A stretch of DNA of 64,000 nucleotides from Luteibacter aegosomaticola. GTDB taxonomy: Bacteria; Pseudomonadota; Gammaproteobacteria; Xanthomonadales; Rhodanobacteraceae. The stretch's first letter is position 1. Each line of letters begins with the position of its first letter. The notes under the pieces were generated by a model. It did not search any database and was not told the DNA's origin. It saw only the letters and a program-made list of their open reading frames with translations. Positions 26,809 to 36,157 of the stretch are shown piece after piece. Where the stretch lies: assembly GCF_023078475.1 (NCBI RefSeq), contig NZ_CP095741.1:744001-808000 (forward strand), given 5' to 3'. The translations under genes were made by a program, and so were the position numbers.

Positions 26809-28317
26809 ATGAGAAAGCGAGTCCTCCACCCATGGGTCCTGTTAGGAACCCTCTTCACCCTGGCGCATTCCGCGAGCGCCGCCGCTTCAAACCCCCGCTT
26901 GCAGATGGATCTGACCCCAACCTTTAGCTCAGACGGCAGCGCCGATGGCGTCGCCGTGAAGTACGTGGCCACCGGCGTTCAAAATGGCCAGACGCTAAGC
27001 CTCGCGTTTGATGCCATGCCGACGCCTCTGGTACGAACCACGGATGTCATCACCGATCTTCAGGTATCGGATGCGAGTGGCGCCCTGTCCATGAACGCAC
27101 CTGTAAAGAAGCACGATGGCTCACACGATTACCAGGTGTGGGAAAGTTCGCGCGCTGCGAATGGCGCCATCACAGTGAGTTATCGCGTGCCGGTCGCCTC
27201 ACGGGATCGCAAGCGTGGCCCGCAGGAAGATCTGCAGCAGGCAGGGAAGGGTATCTCCGGTGCTTACATCAGTTTCCTCTTGCTACCCATGCTGCCGGAT
27301 GCGCATTACGACGCGCAGGTGCATTGGCACATGCGCGAGGGCGAGCGTGCCGTCACCTCGTACGGCGTTAACGATTACCGTGGCACCTTCACCACGGGAA
27401 ACTTCGGCGACACGCTATTCCTCGCGGGCAAGGTACTCGAGTTCTCGCCTGAGAAGTCCGGTCCTGACCATGGCATGCACGTCTATACCCTGGGCATGCC
27501 GGCCGATGACTTCGCTGACCTGGGCCAGTGGGCCGCGAAGGCTTACGCTGCCGAACGGACGGCGTTCAAAACGAAGGGCGATTTGCCCTACCGCTTCATG
27601 GTGCGATCGTTCGACGGCGGCGGGACCTATAGCGGCCGCGGTGGCCATAGTTCGTTCCTGCTTTACATGCGCCCCGGTTACGATGCCGGTGACAAGGCAC
27701 TGCGCCGTGTCGTCGCCCACGAAATGGTGCATAGCCTGACAGGCATGTTGCGCGGTGATTCCGCCGATGACTCCGATGACTGGTACGCCGAAGGCATTGC
27801 GGATTACTTCAGTCTGGTCATTCCCTACAGCGCGGATTTGTACACTCATCAGGAATACCTCGACCTCGTGCGCAAGGAGAGCGACGCCTATTACAGCAGC
27901 CCGGATCGTTCCATTCCCAATAGCGCCATTGCCGATGTGATGTGGCGTAGCCCCAAGGGTTGGTTGATCCCTTACACCCGAGGCGCGCTCTACTTCGCCG
28001 ACCTGAACGCGAAGCTTGAACAGCACGGTCTGAAGATCGGGGCGATCGATCTGGTTAACGAACTCAGCGACATCGTCGAGAGCGGAAAAACGACGTCGGC
28101 CGATACGTGGGTGGACATTCTCCGTCGTCGTGCTGGCGCCTGGGCCGTAACCGATTGGCGGGCCATGATGGCTGGCTCGGTTATTTTCCCTGCACCAAAC
28201 GCGTTTGGTGCCTGTCTGCGGGGCGCACGGAGCGATATCGTGGCGGGCGAGCAGGGCTCGCATGTGGCGGGTATGGCGTGGAAGCTCGACTGCGGCGCAG
28301 CGGGGGACGCGCGCTGA
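26809..28317 (+). CDS. Secreted gluzincin-type metallopeptidase (M61-like)
   Basis: A 502-residue protein with a signal peptide (LLGTLFTLAHSASAA). The zinc site is clear: VAHEMVHSLTG (HExxH) and, downstream, DWYAEGIADYFS giving the third Glu ligand. A Gly-rich GGGTYSGRGGHSSFLL precedes it, which recalls the GGxxH/GxxEH region of M61 glycyl aminopeptidases. The N-terminal 200 residues are beta-rich. It probably acts in the periplasm or outside the cell. The closest family (M61 against other gluzincins) is uncertain. Confidence 0.8.
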   Translation: MRKRVLHPWVLLGTLFTLAHSASAAASNPRLQMDLTPTFSSDGSADGVAVKYVATGVQNGQTLSLAFDAMPTPLVRTTDVITDLQVSDASGALSMNAPVKKHDGSHDYQVWESSRAANGAITVSYRVPVASRDRKRGPQEDLQQAGKGISGAYISFLLLPMLPDAHYDAQVHWHMREGERAVTSYGVNDYRGTFTTGNFGDTLFLAGKVLEFSPEKSGPDHGMHVYTLGMPADDFADLGQWAAKAYAAERTAFKTKGDLPYRFMVRSFDGGGTYSGRGGHSSFLLYMRPGYDAGDKALRRVVAHEMVHSLTGMLRGDSADDSDDWYAEGIADYFSLVIPYSADLYTHQEYLDLVRKESDAYYSSPDRSIPNSAIADVMWRSPKGWLIPYTRGALYFADLNAKLEQHGLKIGAIDLVNELSDIVESGKTTSADTWVDILRRRAGAWAVTDWRAMMAGSVIFPAPNAFGACLRGARSDIVAGEQGSHVAGMAWKLDCGAAGDAR

Positions 28318-28452
28318 TCTGACGGGGCAGGGAGCATCCAGTCACTCAGGACGTACGTGTGACGCGATCGGCTATTTGCCGACTGACAGGGTCCGTGCGG
28401 CTCGGTAAACTGCCCCCCGCCCGCAACGGGCCGATCATTGGGGAACAAGGAT

Positions 28453-29745
28453 ATGTCCAGCCGCAACGCCAGGTTCCTGGCGCTCATGCTTGCGTTACCA
28501 CTTACTTTTTTTGCCACTCGCAGCCACGCACAGACCTATCCGTGCAGCGGGCCGGGCCCAGGCCGGGTCGTTGTCGGTATCGCGCCCGGTGGCCAGGGCA
28601 TAGCACAAACACCGATCTGCCAGGACACGGGTGACGGTTACGCCGAGGCGCCCGTTCAGCAGGCGCCTACGCGCTATATGTCCGTCGTCGTCCATCCAGA
28701 CACGGACAAGTACTGGTTCGCCAGGGGCTTTAGATCGGGGGATGCTGCGACAGCGAGCGCCATGAAGGCGTGTACCCAGGCCATGGGGGATGGTTGCTCC
28801 TACGCAGATGGGTGGTACGGCGGCTCACGTATCGTGGTGATGGAAGATGTCGCTGGTAACCTGTTCGTCAAGGGCGGAAATAACTTCTTTAGCGCGTGGG
28901 GAGCAGCTCGTTCCGACTGCGAGAAGTATTCCACTGGCTGCCACAAGCTGGAGACGTTGACGAATGATTTCAGCGACGGCGGTGGCGGTGAGGAGGTGCA
29001 GGGGCCGAAAGGCGAGGTCACGCGACGTCTCTGGGGCGCGTTGGCTCGTCCGAAGACCAAGGCCCCGGAGCCGCTAGATGATCTGGCGTGGCTCGCGACG
29101 GGCCAGGATGGCTACAAGGCAGCCGAATCCGCTGCACTGAACGCATGTCACGAGGCGACCAAGCTGGATTGCGAGGTGCGCATCAGTGTCGGCGGTGGCT
29201 ACATCGCTCGCATCGTGAATAACACGGGGAACGTGTATTGGTTCAATGCGTCGTCGCTCGAGATGCTCGACAAGGGCCTCAAGAACGCATGCGCGAAGGG
29301 TGATACCTGTCGCCTTGTCGACACCTTCGACGTAAAGCCTCGCGCTGTCACCACCGTCGAGATCAGCGTGTCGAAGGCTCCTATCCGTGGCTACTTTTCG
29401 CTGGCACGGCCTGAAGATGACCAGGTGGAGAAGCGGTGGAGCAAGCGTGCCGTGGCATCGGGCCAGGCTACCGTGCTCGAAGCGCAGGCAGCCGCCGTAG
29501 CGCTCTGCGAAAAAGAGAGTGGATCGAAATGCGTGGCCAATCCAAAGGATGGCGATGACGGCGTCGATCAGTTCGTGCTGATGGTTCGCGCGTCCACGGG
29601 TGAATACTTTAATTTCTGGGGAACCTCTGCTCAGTCGGCACGCGAGCGCGGCAAGTCGATATGTGAAGAAAAGCACCTGCAGTGCGGCGAAGGCACGCTG
29701 TATGACCTGGCAAAAAAGAACAAAGGCTCGTTGATCTCGTTCTGA
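28453..29745 (+). CDS. Secreted DUF4189-repeat protein
   Basis: A 430-residue protein with a signal peptide ending at SHA. At least three DUF4189-type units follow, each with an Ala-rich helix and paired Cys (AMKACTQAMGDGC, ALNACHEATKLDCEV, AVALCEKESGSKC). The start at 28453 has an AAGGA site; a TTG at 28438 is possible. DUF4189 proteins are common and of unknown function in Xanthomonadales. It may be co-expressed with the peptidase gene before it. Confidence 0.75.
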   Translation: MSSRNARFLALMLALPLTFFATRSHAQTYPCSGPGPGRVVVGIAPGGQGIAQTPICQDTGDGYAEAPVQQAPTRYMSVVVHPDTDKYWFARGFRSGDAATASAMKACTQAMGDGCSYADGWYGGSRIVVMEDVAGNLFVKGGNNFFSAWGAARSDCEKYSTGCHKLETLTNDFSDGGGGEEVQGPKGEVTRRLWGALARPKTKAPEPLDDLAWLATGQDGYKAAESAALNACHEATKLDCEVRISVGGGYIARIVNNTGNVYWFNASSLEMLDKGLKNACAKGDTCRLVDTFDVKPRAVTTVEISVSKAPIRGYFSLARPEDDQVEKRWSKRAVASGQATVLEAQAAAVALCEKESGSKCVANPKDGDDGVDQFVLMVRASTGEYFNFWGTSAQSARERGKSICEEKHLQCGEGTLYDLAKKNKGSLISF

Positions 29746-29781
29746 ACAGAGAATCATTGCCTCGACAGGTGAAGAAAAAAA

Positions 29782-29845
29782 CTGTGACTCCCTTCCGCAA
29801 TCCGACGAGACCCCAGTGGTATCAAGGATGGCAGGGGAGTCACAG
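29782..29845. repeat. Long-range inverted repeat in the leader of the next gene
   Basis: CTGTGACTCCC (29782-29792) and its exact complement GGGAGTCACAG (29835-29845) are separated by 42 bases. They lie 37 bases upstream of the secreted protein gene at 29882. An A-run precedes the left arm. It could be a leader-RNA stem or the ends of a small inserted element. Confidence 0.6.
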
Positions 29846-29881
29846 GATGGTCGACATCAACTTCTATGTAAGGGCAGTTAC

Positions 29882-30949
29882 ATGGCATCGATGAAGACGT
29901 TTCGTACGAAATACCTGGTCGCCGCATGCGTTCTTGCCACGATTAGCGTAGGCCCGTTTTCGGCAGTACTTGCTGCCGAGCAGTCGTTCAACATCGCCGC
30001 CGCTGCGCAAGCGCAGGCGGTTTCATCGTGGAACGAGACGATCAGGCAACAGTCGCCGCAAGTGGAAGGCTGCTTCCATGCGACGTTCCCGAATAACGCG
30101 TGGGAATCCGAGCGCTGCGAAGCGCCCCCGTCATTCGTCTCCGTCCCACCGGAAACCAACGGCAACGGCCTGACCACGTCAGCGCGTAGTGCCAGCGTAT
30201 TCACGGTAGGCAATGGCAACGATTACGCGGCGCGTACCGGCAGCCTGACGAAATCCGCCGTGGGTACCTTCCCCACCGTGACCGGCGTGACCACCGGTAC
30301 GGCCGATTACTCACTGCAGATCAACACCAATATTGGCAGCAACCCGACCACATGCTCACAGTTCGGCTATTCGTCGTGCCAGACCTGGGAGCAATTCATC
30401 TACTCCACCGATAGCGATGGTGATGCCAGCAATGGCCGCACGCCGGTCGCCTTTATTCAGGATTGGTTCTTCGCCGGTAGCCAGTCGCAGTACAACTCGG
30501 TGGGTTGCCCCTCGGGCTGGTATTCGTATCCCGATCAGCTCGCGTGCTATCGCAACAGCAATGCCGTGAGCGTGCCGCTGGTGCAGGTGAAAAATATCGG
30601 CACGATCAAGCTCACCGGCTCGGCGACGTCCGGTGGCGTGGATACCGTTACCTTCTCGGTGAGCGGCACGGCGCATAGCGTGAGCCAGACGGCGACCACG
30701 CTCAACATCAACAAGATCTGGAACCAGTCCGAGTTCAACATCTTCGGGAACGGCAGCGACAATCCCGTGGTGTCGTTCAACAACGGGTCTAACGTGACTG
30801 TGAACCTTGCGGTGAACGATGGCACCACCAACGCGCCGACCTGCCTTGGCAACGCCGGCACCACCTACGAGCAGAACAACCTGACCCTGGGTACCTGCTC
30901 CGCCAGCGGCGGTAGCTCGCCGCATATCAGCTTCGTCGAGAGCCGGTAA
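29882..30949 (+). CDS. Secreted hypothetical protein
   Basis: A 355-residue protein with a signal peptide (YLVAACVLATISVGPFSAVLA). The mature protein is rich in Ser, Thr, Asn and Gly with six or more Cys (SVGCPSG and LACYRNS, for example), which fits a disulfide-bonded extracellular beta-rich protein. No family is recognised. An AAGGG site lies 7 bases before the ATG. A hairpin at 30962-30985 ends the transcript. Confidence 0.7.
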   Translation: MASMKTFRTKYLVAACVLATISVGPFSAVLAAEQSFNIAAAAQAQAVSSWNETIRQQSPQVEGCFHATFPNNAWESERCEAPPSFVSVPPETNGNGLTTSARSASVFTVGNGNDYAARTGSLTKSAVGTFPTVTGVTTGTADYSLQINTNIGSNPTTCSQFGYSSCQTWEQFIYSTDSDGDASNGRTPVAFIQDWFFAGSQSQYNSVGCPSGWYSYPDQLACYRNSNAVSVPLVQVKNIGTIKLTGSATSGGVDTVTFSVSGTAHSVSQTATTLNINKIWNQSEFNIFGNGSDNPVVSFNNGSNVTVNLAVNDGTTNAPTCLGNAGTTYEQNNLTLGTCSASGGSSPHISFVESR

Positions 30950-30961
30950 GCACCGTGGAGT

Positions 30962-30985
30962 CCGCCCCGGCCGAGGCCGGGGCGG
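30962..30985. terminator. Bidirectional hairpin between convergent genes
   Basis: CCGCCCCGGCC, a GA loop, and GGCCGGGGCGG make a perfect 11-bp stem between the stop of the plus-strand gene at 30949 and the stop of the LysR gene at 30988. It lacks a long T-run. Confidence 0.65.
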
Positions 30986-30987
30986 CT

Positions 30988-31893
30988 CTACCCGGGATGC
31001 CGGTAGTTGGCGATCAGGTAATCGATCAGTACCTTCACGCGTGCCGGCAGTTGCCGCCCGGCCGCGTACACCAGATGCACGGGCAGCAAGGGTGGCTGTA
31101 GCTGCGGCAGCAGCACCTGCAAGGCACCCGCGCGAACCTGGTCTTCGAACAACCATAGTGGCGCCTGTGCGATGCCGAGTCCGGCCAGTACGGACGCGCG
31201 GATGTGTTCCGCATCGCCGGTATAGATCGAGCCGTGCGGCGTGTAGCTCACTGCTCGCCCGCCCGCGCGCAACTGCCATGGCCGGCGTTCGCGGCCCCTC
31301 GCGAAGACGATGCAACGGTGCTCGTCGAGGTCCGCCAGGCGAGAGGGCGCGCCGTGGGCTTTCAGGTAGGCAGGGCTGGCGACCAGCACGATGGGCGTCA
31401 TGCTGAGCTTGCGCGCGATCAGGCTGGAGTCGGCGAGTGCACCATGCCGTACACCGACATCGATGCCCTCGGCGATAAGGTCGACCGGAAACTCGGACGC
31501 CGAGATTTCGACCGACACATCAGGGTAGCGCTCGAAGAACGCGCCGAGTAACGGCGTGATGCAAAGCCGGCCATGTCCCGGCGCGACGCTCAGGCGGACC
31601 ATACCGCGAGGGGAGTGATGCCGTTCGCCGACGGATGACTCCGCGGCATCCAGATCATCCAGCAAACGCTTTGCCGCCTGGTAGAACGTCTGCCCGGCGT
31701 CGGTAATGGCGACCTGCCGCGAGGTACGTAGCACCAGGTGGGCACCGAGGTGCCGTTCCAAGGCGGCGATCTGCTTGCTCACCGCAGGCTGCCCGATGCT
31801 CTCCTCGCGCCCGACGGCCGAGAAGCTGCCGCGCTCGACCAGCCGCACGAACAGGCGCATTGCATCCAGACGATCCACGGCCCACCCATGCAT
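30988..31893 (-). CDS. LysR-family transcriptional regulator
   Basis: A 301-residue regulator. The N-terminal HTH (SFSAVGREESIGQPAVSKQI, then AALERHLGAHLVLR) is followed by a periplasmic-binding-like effector domain. The effector is unknown. It is divergent from an oxidoreductase gene, the classic LysR target arrangement. A palindrome overlaps the ATG at 31893; a GTG at 31878 (VDRLDAMRLF) is an alternative start that matches relatives better. Confidence 0.9.
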   Translation of the reverse strand: MHGWAVDRLDAMRLFVRLVERGSFSAVGREESIGQPAVSKQIAALERHLGAHLVLRTSRQVAITDAGQTFYQAAKRLLDDLDAAESSVGERHHSPRGMVRLSVAPGHGRLCITPLLGAFFERYPDVSVEISASEFPVDLIAEGIDVGVRHGALADSSLIARKLSMTPIVLVASPAYLKAHGAPSRLADLDEHRCIVFARGRERRPWQLRAGGRAVSYTPHGSIYTGDAEHIRASVLAGLGIAQAPLWLFEDQVRAGALQVLLPQLQPPLLPVHLVYAAGRQLPARVKVLIDYLIANYRHPG

Positions 31894-31907
31894 TCCAAGA
31901 TGGAATG
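31891..31907. promoter_or_regulatory. Perfect palindrome at the LysR gene start
   Basis: CATTCCA-AGA-TGGAATG is a perfect 7-bp inverted repeat around three bases. It overlaps the first LysR start codon and lies 86 bases upstream of the divergent oxidoreductase gene. It is a candidate site for the regulator itself. Confidence 0.55.
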
Positions 31908-31992
31908 AATGCTATGCCCGCGCCATGCGTTTCGGCAATGGTGCGCTCTGCCTAAGCTTTGGCCATCAGCCCCGAATACAGAGGTCCAGACT

Positions 31993-32994
31993 ATGAAAGC
32001 GCTTTGCGTCACCCCGGAACGTCACCTCGCCTTGCGCGATGTCCCGCCGCCCATCCAGCCGGCCGCAGAGCACGTGCTTGTGACCATGGAAGCCTCGGCG
32101 ATCAACCACGGCGACATCACCTTCCTGCGAAGTCCTGCCGCCGTCGGTACCGCTCTTAAGGCAGCCCAGCACGATGTCTGGGGTGCGTCCGGTGCAGGCC
32201 GGGTCACGGCCGTGGGCGAGGGCGTGCCCGCCGAGTACCTCGGGTGCAAGGTGGCGATCTACCGCTCTCTGCGCCGCACGCCAGAAACGCTCGGTCTGTG
32301 GAGCGAGCAGGCCCAGATGCACTTCAGCACCTGCCTGATCCTTCCCGAGGAGGTCGACGCGGTCGATTACTCAGGCTCCCTGGTCAACGTGATGACCGCG
32401 TACGCCTTCATTGAAGAAGTCACGAAGGAAGGGCACCGCGGCATCGTCGTCACGGCGGGTAACTCAGCCACGGGACTTGCCATGGCAGCGCTCGCTCGTC
32501 GGCGCGGCATGCCTTCGATCTTCCTGGTACGGAGTGAGGGTGCCCGCGTAGCGTTGATTGAGCAGGGGATCGAGCATGTCGTGGATACAAGCACCGACGA
32601 TTTCGCCGACACGTTCGAGCGCCTGACCGAGGCGCTAGGCACGACCGCTGTCTTCGAAGGCGTGGGCGGCGATCTACCAGGGCGCATCGCTCCCTTGCTT
32701 CCCGTTAACTCGGCGATGTACTTCTACGGCTTCCTCGGCGGCCAGGCACCTTTCAGCCTGACGACGCTGCTGGTGATGGCGAAGAACCTGACGCTCAAGC
32801 GATTCAGCAACTTCGAAAGCGCCACGGTGAAGCAGCCCGGTAAGCTGCAGGAGGCCCTGCGATATCTGCAGGACGTTATCGGGGACCCACTCTTCCGGAC
32901 GCGACTCGGGCAACGCTTCACGTACGAAGCGATCGACGAGGCGCTGGCTTATGCCGGGCCCGGCGGTACGAAGGCGGTACTCACGGCGTTCTAA
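31993..32994 (+). CDS. Medium-chain (quinone oxidoreductase-like) dehydrogenase
   Basis: A 333-residue MDR-family protein. The N-terminal GroES-like domain starts MKALCVTPERHLALRDVPPP. The Rossmann segment is GIVVTAGNSATGLAMAALARRRGM (nucleotide-binding Gly pattern GNSATG). The zinc ligands of alcohol dehydrogenases are not evident, so a zinc-free quinone oxidoreductase-type NADPH enzyme is most likely. The substrate is unknown. It is divergent from, and probably controlled by, the LysR regulator. Confidence 0.85.
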   Translation: MKALCVTPERHLALRDVPPPIQPAAEHVLVTMEASAINHGDITFLRSPAAVGTALKAAQHDVWGASGAGRVTAVGEGVPAEYLGCKVAIYRSLRRTPETLGLWSEQAQMHFSTCLILPEEVDAVDYSGSLVNVMTAYAFIEEVTKEGHRGIVVTAGNSATGLAMAALARRRGMPSIFLVRSEGARVALIEQGIEHVVDTSTDDFADTFERLTEALGTTAVFEGVGGDLPGRIAPLLPVNSAMYFYGFLGGQAPFSLTTLLVMAKNLTLKRFSNFESATVKQPGKLQEALRYLQDVIGDPLFRTRLGQRFTYEAIDEALAYAGPGGTKAVLTAF

Positions 32995-32996
32995 GG

Positions 32997-33038
32997 CACG
33001 CATGGCTCCGGAACGACGACGTCCCGGAGCCATGCGTG
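32997..33038. terminator. Bidirectional hairpin between convergent genes
   Basis: CACGCATGGCTCCGG (32997-33011) pairs exactly with CCGGAGCCATGCGTG (33024-33038), a 15-bp stem. It lies between the oxidoreductase stop (32994) and the amidase stop (33051). Confidence 0.75.
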
Positions 33039-33050
33039 ACGAACCCACGA

Positions 33051-34841
33051 TCAGAACGCGCCCGGATCTTCCGTGCGCGACGTATCCGGCGACCCATCCG
33101 GATGCGTGAACCACAGCAACCGGTTACGCCCGCCCGCGCAGCCACCGCCATCGGTCGCCGAGGTGAGCGTGCCGGTGGTCGTCACCACATCCCGCCCGTA
33201 GCAGCTGCCCAGGTTGTCGCTGAAGCGGAAACTCTGCGTGCTCGCCTGGTTGCTGTGGCCCGTCACGGCATTGTCCGTGAAGGCCAGCGTGTCGCTGGTG
33301 CTGATGTGGTTATCCACATCGCTGCGGTAGAGCGTCAGCGCGCCCAGCTTCTTCGCGACGTGCCGCGTGAAGCCCTGGGTCACCTGGCTCGGCGACGTCA
33401 CGATGTTGCCATCCGCATCGAACGTGTACGCGAACTTCGCCGTCAGCGGGAACGCGTACGTCGCCGTGCTGGTCGTACCGATACCCAGCGGGCCCTGGCG
33501 TGTCTTCGTGGTGCTGTTCACCGTCGTGTTCTGGTCGATGGCCTGCACGTATTGCGTGGCATCGATGGTGAAGTTCTGCGTGTTGGCGAAGGCGACCGTT
33601 TGCTGCACATCGGTGGTGATACGCCCGTGGGAAGTGTCGACATAACCTGAAGTGCGGAACGTACGCGAGGCGTTGGTCGTGACTCCGCCGCCGACTATGC
33701 CGTTCGTGTCGGTCACCGTGTTGCCGATGACGGCGTTCGGTGCCTGGCCTTGCAGCGTATTCGCGGTGAGTGCGCCGGTGAGCTGCTTGCGGCCGTGGTC
33801 CTGGTAGACGAACAGGTTGCCGGTAACGGCGAAATACCCGTGCGCCCCGGTGACCGTCAGCGCGATGGTGTGCGGCGAGCCATCGTTGAGCATCGAAGCG
33901 AACGGGGTCAGGTCCACGCGGTACGGCAGGAAGTTAAGTGTCTGCACGCCCGGCGTCGGCCGCCACATGTACGGATCGATGCCGCCGGTGAAGATCCATG
34001 GATAGACGGGAGCGACGCCCGCAGCTTGTCCGTCGATCGACACTTCGGTTTCCCGGAACGAGCCGCCCCCACAGCTCTGCAGCTGGTCGGCGAACTCATC
34101 GGGCACGCACGAGTACCAGAACTCGTCGCCACCCTGGCCTTGCGCGAACACATCGACGTATGCGCGTTCCACATTGGTCGGCAGGGTGAGCGTGCGGGAA
34201 AGCGTATCGGTGCCAGTGTTGAGCGTCACGGGGCCGCCTGCGGTGCCGTCGGAAAGCGGGAAGACCGCATCCGGTGCATCCACCTTCGGCGCGAGCACGT
34301 TGGCCGGATAGAACACCAGCCTTGCCGATCCGCTGATCACGCCGGTGTAGGTGCTATCGACGATGTTGCCGAGGATCGCCTGGCCGGTCTGCGGGTTCGC
34401 GAGCAGGCTGGCGAAGTCGCTCACGTCACGCTCGATATGCCAGCTCGGTGCGACCGTCGACGATGGTTCCTGTGTCGTGCCGAAGTAGATGTTCGCCCCA
34501 CCCAGCCACAGCGATGCCGTGCGGTCGAACTGCCGCCCCGCCGTGACCGCGAAGTCGGCCTCGAGCACGACCTTCGACCACGCACGCCCGCAGCCTGCTG
34601 GCGGCGCGTACGTATAGGGGTGATTCGAGAAATCCGTGAACTGCGTACCGTTGAACAGCGGAACCACGCAGGAGCGGCCGGCCGGCCGGGGTACCGCGGG
34701 ATCCGCGACGGCGACATTGGGCGATCCTGGCGTGAAGCCGGGCGCGCTAGCCGCGGCGGCCCCCACGGTAGCGAACGACGGAAGTACGAGTGCAGCCATT
34801 ACCCGCAATAACTTGCGGCCCATCCCAAGCGTGACAGCCAT
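33051..34841 (-). CDS. PNGase A-like peptide-N4-(N-acetyl-beta-glucosaminyl)asparagine amidase, secreted
   Basis: A 596-residue protein with a signal peptide (LRVMAALVLPSFATVGAAAA). The N-terminal half matches the plant/fungal/bacterial PNGase A family: PAGRSCVVPLFNGTQFTDFS, GCGRAWSKVVLEADFAVTAG and FWYSCVPDEFADQLQSCGGG. A beta-rich C-terminal part follows. Family enzymes release N-glycans from glycoproteins. The start at 34841 has a GAGGG site; the frame extends upstream but without one. Activity in this organism is inferred. Confidence 0.82.
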   Translation of the reverse strand: MAVTLGMGRKLLRVMAALVLPSFATVGAAAASAPGFTPGSPNVAVADPAVPRPAGRSCVVPLFNGTQFTDFSNHPYTYAPPAGCGRAWSKVVLEADFAVTAGRQFDRTASLWLGGANIYFGTTQEPSSTVAPSWHIERDVSDFASLLANPQTGQAILGNIVDSTYTGVISGSARLVFYPANVLAPKVDAPDAVFPLSDGTAGGPVTLNTGTDTLSRTLTLPTNVERAYVDVFAQGQGGDEFWYSCVPDEFADQLQSCGGGSFRETEVSIDGQAAGVAPVYPWIFTGGIDPYMWRPTPGVQTLNFLPYRVDLTPFASMLNDGSPHTIALTVTGAHGYFAVTGNLFVYQDHGRKQLTGALTANTLQGQAPNAVIGNTVTDTNGIVGGGVTTNASRTFRTSGYVDTSHGRITTDVQQTVAFANTQNFTIDATQYVQAIDQNTTVNSTTKTRQGPLGIGTTSTATYAFPLTAKFAYTFDADGNIVTSPSQVTQGFTRHVAKKLGALTLYRSDVDNHISTSDTLAFTDNAVTGHSNQASTQSFRFSDNLGSCYGRDVVTTTGTLTSATDGGGCAGGRNRLLWFTHPDGSPDTSRTEDPGAF

Positions 34842-34930
34842 TAGCCATCCCTCACGATGCATGGTCCCCCTGCCTGGGGGACCGTAGCACACGGGGCGGC
34901 TCTAGCCAGCGTCCTGCCGCACGCCTTTGA

Positions 34931-36157
34931 TCAGGCCGCGCGCGTCGCAGCCACGGGCGGCACACGGCATGCACGCCGCGCTGGCTGCAGCACCGCGAGC
35001 TGGCCGATGGCGAAGAGCAGCAGCGCGCCACCCAGCAGGGGAAGCAAGGGCAGGCGCGGGAGCTCGTAGCGCACCAGCAGCCAGAAATTCAGGCACACGG
35101 CCGTTACGGCGCCCAGCGCCACCCCGAACGACACGATCGCCAGGTTCTCGAGCTGGAAGTAGTGGCGTATGTCGGCCTCGGTGGCGCCCAGTGCGCGGCG
35201 GATACCGATGTAGCGCACGCGTTCCTGGACCCAGAAGCCCGTGAGACCGAATACGCCGAGCCCGGTGAGGAGCAGCAGGCTGCTGATCACCGCGACGAGC
35301 AGCCATACCAGCGCGCGGTCGTCGCGGAAGTACTCGTGGACCGAATCCTTAAGCGTCCCGACGCCGCTCACGACGCGGTTGCTGTCGACCTTGGCGAGCA
35401 CCGTTGGCAGGGCGGAGGCTACCTTGTTTGCCGCGCCCGGTGCGGTGCGCACGACGAAGCTGCCCACGGGGAGTGCCCTGGCGGGTACCAGGATGTTCAG
35501 ATCGTTGGGTACGCCTGTCTGAAGGCTCGCATTCGCGAGATGCTCGGTAACACCGATGACGTGGCTGACGTGCAGGCCTTCCACGTCAAGATAGACGGGC
35601 TTGCCGAGCGGATCCTCTTCCGGCCACATCTGATCGGCGAGCGAGCGGGAAACAATGACCGGCGGCGGGTTGCCCTGGTTGTGGCCCCCGAAATCGTAAT
35701 CGGTGACATCGTCAGCGGTGAATGGCCGCCCCTTTGCGATACGTACGCCGAGTACGTCGAGATAGCCTGGAGTGCCGGCGTACATGTTCACCTGGCACAC
35801 CTCGTTCTTCTTCTCCGGCTGGCGGAACAGGCACATGGTCCACGAACCGATCTTGCTGAGCGGCAGGCCGTTGACCATTGCCGCACCGCGCACGCCGGGT
35901 TGTGTGCGCAATGCGGCCAGGACGGCCGCGCTGCGGCTCGCACGCTCGGCGGCAGGCATCTGCTCGTCGATACCCGTGGTCTTCATCCATACCAGTTCGT
36001 TATCGGGCAGCCCGGTCGGCACCTGCATCAGCGAGACATGGCTGCCGATGATGAGCAGCGCGTTGGCTATGATGGCCAGGGTGAGCGCGATTTCCAGGGT
36101 GATCAGCACCACGGCGGTCTTATGGTGCCGCAAGGCCTTGATGATCGGGTGGGCCAT
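34931..36157 (-). CDS. ABC transporter permease, MacB/FtsX family (second of an orphan pair)
   Basis: A 408-residue protein. It has an N-terminal helix (HKTAVVLITLEIALTLAIIA), a periplasmic MacB_PCD-type domain (about residues 40-270) and three C-terminal helices with RVRYIGIRRALGATEADIR, the FtsX signature. The start codon overlaps the stop of the upstream permease (TAATG). No ATPase or adaptor gene is beside the pair, so they must borrow an ATPase from elsewhere or act unusually. Confidence 0.85.
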   Translation of the reverse strand: MAHPIIKALRHHKTAVVLITLEIALTLAIIANALLIIGSHVSLMQVPTGLPDNELVWMKTTGIDEQMPAAERASRSAAVLAALRTQPGVRGAAMVNGLPLSKIGSWTMCLFRQPEKKNEVCQVNMYAGTPGYLDVLGVRIAKGRPFTADDVTDYDFGGHNQGNPPPVIVSRSLADQMWPEEDPLGKPVYLDVEGLHVSHVIGVTEHLANASLQTGVPNDLNILVPARALPVGSFVVRTAPGAANKVASALPTVLAKVDSNRVVSGVGTLKDSVHEYFRDDRALVWLLVAVISSLLLLTGLGVFGLTGFWVQERVRYIGIRRALGATEADIRHYFQLENLAIVSFGVALGAVTAVCLNFWLLVRYELPRLPLLPLLGGALLLFAIGQLAVLQPARRACRVPPVAATRAA

